A program made the translations under genes and the position numbers. Below are positions 1-5,053 of a DNA stretch of 5,053 nucleotides, one piece after another. The DNA comes from Pseudomonadota bacterium (GTDB lineage Bacteria; Pseudomonadota; Gammaproteobacteria; Burkholderiales; Burkholderiaceae_B), in NCBI GenBank assembly GCA_023422555.1, contig JAFAGQ010000325.1, positions 1 through 5,053 on the forward strand, written 5' to 3'. Below the pieces are notes generated by a model. The model was not told the origin of the DNA, ran no database searches, and worked only from the letters and a program-made list of their open reading frames with translations. Within the stretch, counting starts at the first letter, position 1; each line of letters starts with the position of its first letter.

Positions 1-727
1 ATCCAAACCCGATGGATACACCTTGCTGATGGCCACATTCGCCCATGTTGTCAATCCGTATCTTCATCCAAAACTACCCTACGATACAGACAAGGCGTTT
101 GCCGCTGTCAGCATGATCGGCCACTCGCCCAGCGTACTGGTTGTCAAGCCCGATAGCCCAATCAAGTCTGTAAGCGATCTGCTGCAGGCCGCAAAGCAAA
201 AGCCCGGGACCCTGTCCTACGCGTCGCAAGGTGTGGGTACCTCCGCACACCTGGCAGGCGAACTGCTTGAATCGCTTGCCAAAATCGATCTATCACACGT
301 GCCCTACAAGGGCGCCGGACCAGCACTGAATGACCTGCTTGGTGGCCATGTGGACATGATGTTTGGCACAGCCGCTGCTGTCGGTTCCTCACTGGCAGCA
401 GGGACATTGCGCGCACTTGGCGTCACCACCAAGGAACGTTCACCTGCCTCGCCCGATGTTCCCACCATCGCGGAAAATGGTGTGCCCAATTATGTCCTGG
501 ACAGCTGGTACGGTTTATATGCGCCGGCGGGAACACCACAGGATGTCATCGAAAAACTCAACCATGCAGCGCATCAGGCTGCCAGTACGGACTTATTCAA
601 ACAAAAAGTACAGAGCGAAGGCCTGGTGATTTCCACGGGCACACCCAAAGATCTGGATGACTATATCAAGGGGGAACAGGCTCGATGGAAAAAAGTGATC
701 TCTGCCAGCAAGATCACACTTGACTGA
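1..727 (+). CDS. Bug/TctC-family tripartite tricarboxylate transporter substrate-binding protein (5' end missing)
   Basis: This is the C-terminal 241 residues of a periplasmic extracytoplasmic solute receptor of the Bug (Bordetella uptake gene)/TctC family, which delivers carboxylates to a TctAB-type membrane transporter. The reading frame is open from base 2 and begins in the conserved PDGYTLL segment. The family is usually about 320 residues, so roughly 80 N-terminal residues, including the signal peptide, lie before the window. Family hallmarks are visible: NPYLHPKLPYDT early, SYASQGVGTSAHLAGELL and VPYKGAGPALNDLLGGHVDMMFGT in the middle, and LRALGVTTKERSPASPDVPT followed by WYGLYAPAGTP near the end. 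The domain ends normally at TGA (725-727). No TctA or TctB partner is in view, which is common because many Bug genes are orphans. Its position just ahead of two acyl-CoA enzymes suggests that it binds the acid they process. The ligand is unknown; dicarboxylates, aromatic acids and amino acids are all known for the family. Family assignment is very secure. Confidence 0.95.
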   Translation, partial: SKPDGYTLLMATFAHVVNPYLHPKLPYDTDKAFAAVSMIGHSPSVLVVKPDSPIKSVSDLLQAAKQKPGTLSYASQGVGTSAHLAGELLESLAKIDLSHVPYKGAGPALNDLLGGHVDMMFGTAAAVGSSLAAGTLRALGVTTKERSPASPDVPTIAENGVPNYVLDSWYGLYAPAGTPQDVIEKLNHAAHQAASTDLFKQKVQSEGLVISTGTPKDLDDYIKGEQARWKKVISASKITLD

Positions 728-737
728 CTCAATGAAA

Positions 738-742
738 AAGGA
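738..742 (+). promoter_or_regulatory. Ribosome-binding site deciding the start of the crotonase gene
   Basis: AAGGA ends 10 bases before the ATG at 753. Two earlier in-frame starts exist: TTG at 720, which would overlap the Bug stop codon, and ATG at 732. Neither has a purine-rich Shine-Dalgarno sequence at a suitable distance. Family alignment also favours the ATG at 753, because the protein then begins MTTTLVKVEVTDGIATV, the usual short lead-in to the first crotonase strand. Confidence 0.7.
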
Positions 743-752
743 CGAAGAAACA

Positions 753-1592
753 ATGACTACGACACTGGTTAAGGTCGAAGTAACCGACGGCATTGCAACC
801 GTAATTCTGAACCGACCGGAAAAACGCAATGCTATGAGCGATGATATGCGCAGCGAGTTCATCGCTGTACTGGAACAGATTGCAGCAGATGCCAGCATTC
901 GCGCGCTTGTCCTGACCGGCAGCGGTAAGGGATTCTGCGCAGGTGGAGATATCTCGGGCATGCAGAAAAGGATGCAGGCGCCTGCCGGCGAAATCGCCAT
1001 TAATGGCTGGCGCCGTCAGCAACGTGTTCATCACGCCATTTCTCTTCTTTACACTATGCCCAAACCAACCATTGCTGCAGTCAATGGCGCTGCGTCAGGC
1101 CTGGGCGCCGATACCGCCATGAGCTGCGATTTTGTTATTGCATCTGACATGGCAACGTTTACCTGGTCTTATATCAATCGGGGACTGATTCCTGATGGTG
1201 GCGGTATGTACTTTCTGCCGCGACGAACCGGCCTGCCCAGGGCAAAAGAGCTGATTTTCAGTGGCAGAACCGTTAAGGCTGAAGAGGCACTGTCATTGGG
1301 TATTGCTGATCGTCTGTCTTCAGCAGAGGCACTGTTAAGTGATGCGCGCCAATGGGCCGCCGAACTGAGCTCGGGTTCAGGCACAGCGCTTGCGCTGGGT
1401 AAAACCATTCTGAACCAGACTTTCGAAATCACAGCCGAACAGGCCTTTGCAACGGGCAGTCAGGCCCAGGGTATTTGCTACACCAGCACAGAACATCGGG
1501 AATCGGTAAAAGCGTTTCTGGAAAAAATGGAAAGCAGAAAAACGGAAGGAAAAAAATCGGGTAACGCAACGGAGCAGCCGAAGTCATCATGA
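753..1592 (+). CDS. Enoyl-CoA hydratase/isomerase (crotonase) family protein with non-canonical active-site residues
   Basis: This is a 279-residue cytoplasmic crotonase-superfamily enzyme acting on an acyl-CoA thioester. Visible family features are NRPEKRNAMS (20-29), the first oxyanion-hole loop GKGFCAGGDIS (58-68), the second oxyanion-hole segment AAVNGAASGLGAD (108-120), and RGLIPDGGGMYFLPRRTG (143-160). Aligned by eye to rat mitochondrial enoyl-CoA hydratase, catalytic Glu144 corresponds to Asp120 and Glu164 to Tyr140. Asp148 in the IPDGGG motif matches the acidic residue used by PaaG-type isomerases and by 4-chlorobenzoyl-CoA dehalogenase. The fold is therefore certain, but the reaction could be isomerisation or another crotonase chemistry rather than hydration. 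The C-terminus has a Lys/Ser-rich polar tail (about 262-279). The gene follows the Bug gene by 25 bases and overlaps the synthetase gene by 4 bases, so the three are probably co-transcribed. Feruloyl-CoA hydratase-lyase was considered, since FerB pairs with an NDP-forming synthetase in Sphingobium, but its key Glu (in a SEINWG-type motif) is Tyr140 here. Confidence 0.9.
   Translation: MTTTLVKVEVTDGIATVILNRPEKRNAMSDDMRSEFIAVLEQIAADASIRALVLTGSGKGFCAGGDISGMQKRMQAPAGEIAINGWRRQQRVHHAISLLYTMPKPTIAAVNGAASGLGADTAMSCDFVIASDMATFTWSYINRGLIPDGGGMYFLPRRTGLPRAKELIFSGRTVKAEEALSLGIADRLSSAEALLSDARQWAAELSSGSGTALALGKTILNQTFEITAEQAFATGSQAQGICYTSTEHRESVKAFLEKMESRKTEGKKSGNATEQPKSS
1571..1592 (+). promoter_or_regulatory. 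Translational coupling junction (ATGA overlap)
   Basis: The start codon of the synthetase (1589-1591) overlaps the stop codon of the crotonase homologue (1590-1592) in the sequence ATGA. A GGAG at 1571-1574 lies 14 bases before the start, somewhat farther than ideal, so re-initiation by ribosomes finishing the upstream gene probably contributes. Such coupling favours linked production of the two enzymes. Confidence 0.75.
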
Positions 1593-3772
1593 ATGCAATA
1601 TCACGTCTCATCCATCCACGCAGCGTGGCAATTATCGGTGCCTCTGCAGATCAGAATAAAACGGCCGGCCGACCGCTGGCCTACCTCCTGAAACATGGCT
1701 TTACCGGATCCCTGTATCCCGTCAACCCGCGCGTCGCGCAGATTGGGGAGCTGCCCTGCTATCCCGACATTGCCTCGCTACCTGCAGTGCCGGATGTTGC
1801 AATCGTTCTTCTCAGTGCAGAACGTACAGTTCAGGCTGTGGCCGAACTGGCAAAAATCGGTACAGCTGCGGCCATTGTTCTGGCGAGCGGCTATTCGGAA
1901 GCTGGTGAGGAAGGCCGTCGTCTGCAACAGCAGTTGCTGGATGCTGCCGGGTCCATGCGGATACTTGGACCCAATACCATTGGTCTGGTCAATCTGACAG
2001 AGAACATCCCTTTGTCTGCCAGCGGGGCCCTTGAAATGGATACGTTTCCCGCAGGAACTGTGGGCGTTGTGTCGCAAAGTGGAGGCATTCTTGGCTCGCT
2101 GCTCTCCCGGGCGGCGGCGCGCGGTATTGGCTTGTCCAAACTGATTTCCACCAGTAATGAAGTGGATCTTGAACTGACCGATTTTATTGAATATCTGATC
2201 GATGATAGTTCGACTCGTGTCATTGCACTTTATATTGAAACCATCAGGAATCCTCAGCGGTTTCGGGCAGCCGCCCGCCGCGCGCGTGAGGCTGGCAAAC
2301 CGATAGTGGCATTCAAAATCGGCAGATCACAAGCCGGTGCGCAGGCCGCCGTCTCCCATACGGGAGCTCTGGCAGGTCAGGACGCGATGTATGATGCCCT
2401 TTTTGAGCAGACCGGCGTCATCCGGGCACAGCGATTCAGCGACCTGCTTGATATTCCGGTCGCCCTTTCCACGGAAAGAACGCTGAACAGCCGGCGGGTA
2501 GCCATTCTGACCTCCACAGGCGGCGCCGGTACGCTGGTGGCAGACAGCCTGGGTGTGGCCGGCTTTGAGACTCCGGCACCAGGCGCACAGACAGCAGCGG
2601 CTCTGCGCGCCCTGCAATCTGGCATGCCAGCCGCACTGGATCGCAACCCGGTCGATGTCACCCTGGCGGGTCTGCAACCCGATGTGTTGCGCGGTGCCAT
2701 TACCGCACTGGCTGAAAGCAGTGACTACGATGCGCTCATTATGATCGTAGGCTCATCAAGTCTGGCGCATCCGGAACTCATGGCAAATGCCATTTCAGAT
2801 TGTCTGCCCAAAACTGAAAAATCCATCCTTGCCTTTGTAAGCCCCCACGCACCGCAAGTGGTACAACTTCTGAACGAAAGAGGAATTCCTGCGTTTACAG
2901 AGCCAGACTGTTGCGCGGTTGCACTGGAAGCCATGTGGCATCACAGCGCCTCCACGAGGAACGCAACGGCAAATGAAGCTGGCTTGAGCCGTAAGCATTC
3001 AGCCGCGCAAATCGCGGCCTCTCCGCAAGGGACGGCAACCGACACCGACATCGTGTCAACATCCTCTTCACCACAGCTTCAAACAAATGCAGAACTGTCT
3101 CGCAACAGTCTGAATGAAGCGCAGGCTAAACAGCTGTTCGCCCGCTATGGTATTCCGGGCGTGCGCGAGGTGGTTGTCAGCAACGACACGCAGGCGCCTG
3201 AGGCGGCAAGTCAATTCAATGCGCCGGTGGTTGTGAAGATTCTGTCTGGCGATATTGCTCACAAAAGCGATGTTGGCGGCGTAGCGCTTGGCGTAGATCC
3301 TTCACAAGTCCCCCAATGCATTGCGCAAATGAAAAAGGATGTCGCTGAGAAAACCGGGATCAGTGTGGATGCATTTCTGATCCAGGAGCGAATGACAACT
3401 GGCATTGAATTGATTCTGGGCTTTCACCGGGATGCACTGGGTAGCGCGGTTCTGCTGGGCATGGGAGGCATCACTGCCGAATTGCTCAATGACACCGCCA
3501 TGCGTCTGCTTCCGGAATCCGGGGGCCTGACCCTGGAGGATGCCAACAGCCTGATGAGACAGCTGAAAACCTGGCCACTGCTGGATGGATACCGTGGTCG
3601 TGCCAAAGCCGACCAGCAAGCACTGGCACAGACCATCGTCAACTTCTCGTGTATGGTGGCTGATCTCGGTGATACCCTGATAGAGGCAGAAATCAACCCG
3701 ATATTTGTACTTTCAGATGGTCAGGGCGTCAAAGCCGCCGACGGTATCGCGATTGTGAAGAAAGATATCTGA
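1589..3772 (+). CDS. NDP-forming acyl-CoA synthetase (ADP-forming acetate-CoA ligase family), fused alpha-beta type
   Basis: This 727-residue cytoplasmic enzyme should interconvert acid + CoA + ATP with acyl-CoA + ADP + phosphate through a phosphohistidine. The order is an N-terminal CoA-binding Rossmann domain (about 5-140; HPRSVAIIGASAD, LYPVNPR, GPNTIGLVN), a succinyl-CoA-ligase-like domain (about 150-290; GVVSQSGGILGSLL), a second ligase subdomain (about 300-450), a linker, and a C-terminal ATP-grasp domain (about 508-725). The phosphorylated His is His257 in AAVSHTGALAG, with Glu217 in YIETIRNP as its partner. These match His257 and Glu218 of the Pyrococcus alpha subunit. In the ATP-grasp part, His558 (IAHKSDVGGV) and Asp718 (KAADG) fit the beta-subunit His71 and Asp212. 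QER (599-601), GMGGITAE (624-631) and AEINP (700-704) are also conserved. No key residue is missing. The linker (about 453-507) is unusually long, Ser/Thr/Ala/Asn-rich and probably disordered. The substrate is not readable; the upstream Bug and crotonase genes suggest an imported organic acid. The ATG overlaps the preceding stop and begins the protein right at the family's usual start. Confidence 0.93.
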   Translation: MNAISRLIHPRSVAIIGASADQNKTAGRPLAYLLKHGFTGSLYPVNPRVAQIGELPCYPDIASLPAVPDVAIVLLSAERTVQAVAELAKIGTAAAIVLASGYSEAGEEGRRLQQQLLDAAGSMRILGPNTIGLVNLTENIPLSASGALEMDTFPAGTVGVVSQSGGILGSLLSRAAARGIGLSKLISTSNEVDLELTDFIEYLIDDSSTRVIALYIETIRNPQRFRAAARRAREAGKPIVAFKIGRSQAGAQAAVSHTGALAGQDAMYDALFEQTGVIRAQRFSDLLDIPVALSTERTLNSRRVAILTSTGGAGTLVADSLGVAGFETPAPGAQTAAALRALQSGMPAALDRNPVDVTLAGLQPDVLRGAITALAESSDYDALIMIVGSSSLAHPELMANAISDCLPKTEKSILAFVSPHAPQVVQLLNERGIPAFTEPDCCAVALEAMWHHSASTRNATANEAGLSRKHSAAQIAASPQGTATDTDIVSTSSSPQLQTNAELSRNSLNEAQAKQLFARYGIPGVREVVVSNDTQAPEAASQFNAPVVVKILSGDIAHKSDVGGVALGVDPSQVPQCIAQMKKDVAEKTGISVDAFLIQERMTTGIELILGFHRDALGSAVLLGMGGITAELLNDTAMRLLPESGGLTLEDANSLMRQLKTWPLLDGYRGRAKADQQALAQTIVNFSCMVADLGDTLIEAEINPIFVLSDGQGVKAADGIAIVKKDI

Positions 3773-3850
3773 ACTTCCTCGTGGCCTGTATTTCCCGGAA
3801 GCAAGAGCCTCCAATTCGCGAAAATATGGGTCACGTGCTCTGTCTCTGGC

Positions 3851-3886
3851 CTCGCTCCATATATCCCGCTTTTTATATCTCGCTCC
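3851..3886. repeat. Short direct repeat CTCGCTCC
   Basis: CTCGCTCC occurs at 3851-3858 and again at 3879-3886. The copies start 28 bases apart and are separated by an AT-rich pyrimidine tract. It lies about 80-115 bases after the synthetase stop. It could be a regulatory motif or simple chance, and no known binding site is recognised. Confidence 0.3.
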
Positions 3887-4029
3887 TTGTTATTAGCAGC
3901 TACTTACAACCGAAACAGGGGTCGCAGATTATCGCGTCTGAAATATGGCGAACATAATCGTGAAAGAGTGAACCCATCCAGCAACATTCAAATTTACTGT
4001 AGTAAAAATTCACATTTCTTATATGGCAA

Positions 4030-4170
4030 TTGGCATTCCAAGAGACTAGGATAATCATAATACTAAGGCTCTGGAGACAGGCATCTGAACCGGGTAACAG
4101 GATCTTTGGCATTACTGATCCAGCTCACAAACCCGTGTCTGCCGGAATAATGTCATTTGAGATTGGCATT
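4030..4170. repeat. Three direct copies of TTGGCATT
   Basis: TTGGCATT appears at 4030-4037, 4106-4113 and 4163-4170, all in the same orientation. The first and third copies share a longer core, ATTGGCATTC (4029-4038 and 4162-4171), followed in each case by an AAG. The spacings are 76 and 57 bases. The motif is not palindromic and does not fit the -24/-12 pattern of sigma-54 promoters. It may be a regulator half-site or a relic of a local duplication. Confidence 0.35.
4073..4143 (+). other. Nested imperfect inverted repeat (possible structured RNA)
   Basis: Three pairs of complementary segments nest in order: GGAGACA (4073-4079) with TGTCT and CC (4136-4140 and 4142-4143, with G4141 bulged), CGGGT (4091-4095) with ACCCG (4131-4135), and GGATC (4100-4104) with GATCC (4117-4121). 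This leaves a 12-base apical loop that contains one TTGGCATT copy. No T tract follows, so it is not a standard terminator. The internal bulges are large, and the pairing was found by eye only. Confidence 0.25.
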
Positions 4171-4216
4171 CAAGGCCTCACTGTCCTCGCTGTTCCCTTT
4201 CCAGAATACACATCAT

Positions 4217-4223
4217 AAGGAGG
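4217..4223 (+). promoter_or_regulatory. Near-perfect Shine-Dalgarno sequence without a standard start codon
   Basis: AAGGAGG, preceded by T and followed by A (TAAGGAGGA at 4216-4224), matches the 16S anti-Shine-Dalgarno at eight of nine positions. This is the strongest such match I noticed in the window. The next 15 bases contain no ATG, GTG or TTG. At the ideal 6-base spacing sits ATA (4230-4232), opening a 23-codon frame that ends at TAA 4299-4301. A CTG at 4225-4227 runs only two codons before TAG. It could serve a tiny ORF with a rare ATA start, be the remnant of a lost gene, or be chance. Confidence 0.3.
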
Positions 4224-4236
4224 ACTGCCATAGACC

Positions 4237-4246
4237 CTGACGTCAG
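4237..4246. promoter_or_regulatory. Perfect 10-base palindrome CTGACGTCAG
   Basis: CTGACGTCAG is fully self-complementary and lies 82 bases before the start codon of the membrane-protein gene, where an operator or activator site could sit. No specific regulator is recognised, and a 10-base palindrome alone is weak evidence. Confidence 0.25.
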
Positions 4247-4328
4247 CGATCTACTCGTTCTGTCGCCAGCTTCATCGCGACACCAGTACGAGCTTTATTA
4301 ACTGTCCGTTTAAATTAGTGAGTCCAAA

Positions 4329-5053
4329 ATGGTAAAAACGACGATAGCTACTCAGGATTTCAGAGTTTCCTGGGGTAGTATTTTTGGCGGTGTTGTAACT
4401 GCATTAGCCGTTTCCTTTCTTCTTTCACTGCTCGGATCAGGGCTGGGTCTTTCTGCAGTCGACATATCCACTGCCGATGCACCAGACGGAATAGGCACGG
4501 GCATCCTTGTCTATACAGGCCTGTCTGTTCTTGTCAGCCTTGCACTGGGTGGTTATGTAGCCGGGCGCCTGTCCATTCACGAAGGTCGCATCCATGGCTT
4601 TCTTGCGTGGGCCGTGTCCATTCTGCTGGCGGTCATTCTTGCCAGCATGCTGGTAAACAGCGCATTCAACGCTGCCAGCAGTATTGCAGGCTCTGTTGCG
4701 TCTGCCACGGGATCTATTGCTTCCGGAGCCGGCAGTCTGATCGGCAAAGGCGCCTCTGGTGCAGCTGACATAGCCAAAAATGCTTTTGGTGACATCAATG
4801 TGGATACCCAATCGGCATCACAGAATGCGGATCAGCAGGTTCAGCAGGTGTTGCGCAAAAGCGGTATTCCGGAATTGCAGCCCGAGTATCTGGGACAGCA
4901 ATTGGAGGCCGTAAAAAATGATGTCGCCGAGGCCGGAAAAAAACTGGTTCAGAATCCGGATGATATTGACGCCATCAGCAAGGAGCTGGTCGATAAAATC
5001 AAAGCGCGCGGTGAAAATATCGGCAAGGAGATCAACAAGGACGATCTGACGCA
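4329..5053 (+). CDS. Membrane protein of unknown function with three N-terminal helices (3' end missing)
   Basis: The frame is open from ATG 4329 to the window end, giving 241 residues with no stop. The nearest upstream in-frame stop is TAA 4311-4313, so this ATG is the first one available; the only ribosome-binding match is a weak AGTGAG (4317-4322). Residues 13-43 (VSWGSIFGGVVTALAV, then LLGSGLGLSAVD) form the first membrane helix. Residues 57-79 form the second, ending in the GGYVAGRLS signature, and 91-111 the third. After it comes a stretch poor in bulky residues made of Ser, Ala, Gly and Ile in 11-residue steps (118-150). A charged, probably helical region follows (about 160-241), including SGIPELQPEYLGQQLE. 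This matches by memory a widespread bacterial family, sometimes misleadingly labelled PhnA-like or CAP-Gly, with no established function. Related proteins continue beyond this point, so an unknown number of C-terminal residues lie outside the window. The 556-base gap argues against operon membership with the acyl-CoA genes. Confidence 0.85.
   Translation, partial: MVKTTIATQDFRVSWGSIFGGVVTALAVSFLLSLLGSGLGLSAVDISTADAPDGIGTGILVYTGLSVLVSLALGGYVAGRLSIHEGRIHGFLAWAVSILLAVILASMLVNSAFNAASSIAGSVASATGSIASGAGSLIGKGASGAADIAKNAFGDINVDTQSASQNADQQVQQVLRKSGIPELQPEYLGQQLEAVKNDVAEAGKKLVQNPDDIDAISKELVDKIKARGENIGKEINKDDLT

Larger units (their letters stand above)
3773..4328. other. 556-base spacer without a convincing gene
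   Basis: This stretch is visibly richer in A and T than the flanking genes. Its short open frames have unconvincing starts and low-complexity or Cys/Ile-rich translations that I do not recognise. Examples are 4030-4218 on the plus strand (TTG start, 62 codons) and 3900-4112 on the minus strand. No hairpin followed by a T tract is present after the synthetase stop, so an intrinsic terminator is not evident. No tRNA-like or transposase-like sequence was seen. It must hold the promoter of the gene at 4329, but no strong -35/-10 pair is visible. The closest is TTTATT at 4294-4299, with a poor -35 match TTCATC at 4271-4276. Smaller signals in it are listed separately. Confidence 0.7.

Noticed and set aside
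720..752. Upstream starts (TTG 720, ATG 732) for the crotonase gene
   Set aside because: Neither has a ribosome-binding site, the added residues do not belong to the family, and the ATG at 753 has AAGGA at good spacing.
593..1034. Minus-strand open frames opposite the Bug and crotonase genes (up to 135 codons)
   Set aside because: They lie opposite genes whose conserved motifs are unambiguous, and their translations show no recognisable domain.
753..1592. Assignment as feruloyl-CoA hydratase-lyase (FerB/Ech)
   Set aside because: The pairing with an NDP-forming synthetase is suggestive, but the Glu essential in that enzyme is replaced by Tyr140 and the surrounding motif is of the IPDGG type.
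3774..3801. CTTCC/GGAAG inverted repeat just after the synthetase stop as a terminator
   Set aside because: The stem is only five pairs with an 18-base loop, and no T tract follows.
3993..4006. TTTAC-TGTA-GTAAA small inverted repeat
   Set aside because: A five-pair AT-rich stem is expected by chance in this composition and nothing else marks it as functional.
3900..4112. Minus-strand 70-codon frame in the spacer
   Set aside because: The translation is rich in Cys and Ile with no family resemblance, and there is no clear ribosome site. It is the kind of frame AT-richer DNA yields by chance.
4437..4811. Minus-strand 124-codon frame opposite the membrane-protein gene
   Set aside because: The plus strand encodes clear transmembrane helices and family signatures across this region, so the opposite frame is a shadow.

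Overview
The window looks like chromosomal DNA of a betaproteobacterium, most likely Burkholderiales/Alcaligenaceae. The main reason is a Bug/TctC-type periplasmic binding protein, a family hugely expanded in Bordetella, Cupriavidus, Advenella and relatives. It sits in front of acyl-CoA genes, a layout typical of acid-catabolism loci in that group. The moderate GC content, lower than in Bordetella, would suit an Advenella-like genus, but that is a weak inference.

Bases 1-3772 form one plus-strand transcription unit. It begins with the 3' part of a Bug-family solute-binding protein (1-727). After 25 bases comes a crotonase-fold enoyl-CoA hydratase/isomerase homologue (753-1592). Its stop overlaps the start of a 727-residue NDP-forming acyl-CoA synthetase (1589-3772) by 4 bases. 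The simplest reading is capture of an organic acid, activation of that acid to its CoA thioester (ATP-dependent, reversible), and a hydratase- or isomerase-type step on the CoA ester. The substrate cannot be read from the sequence. The crotonase homologue lacks both canonical hydratase glutamates and instead has an Asp in an IPDGG motif, so plain enoyl-CoA hydratase may be the wrong label.

Bases 3773-4328 are a 556-base, AT-richer spacer with no convincing gene. It holds several small signals: a nested inverted repeat, three copies of TTGGCATT, a near-perfect Shine-Dalgarno sequence with no normal start codon after it, and a 10-base palindrome. I see no clear intrinsic terminator after the synthetase gene.

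From 4329 to the window end runs a gene cut off at its 3' end. It encodes an inner-membrane protein with three predicted N-terminal helices, a small-residue 11-mer-like stretch, and a charged, helical soluble region. It resembles a widespread but functionally uncharacterised bacterial family and has no evident link to the catabolic operon.

I found no RNA gene, insertion sequence, CRISPR array or phage gene. Most of the window is ordinary metabolic DNA. The points most worth a second look are the active-site substitutions in the crotonase homologue, the long linker in the synthetase, and the orphan ribosome-binding site in the spacer.
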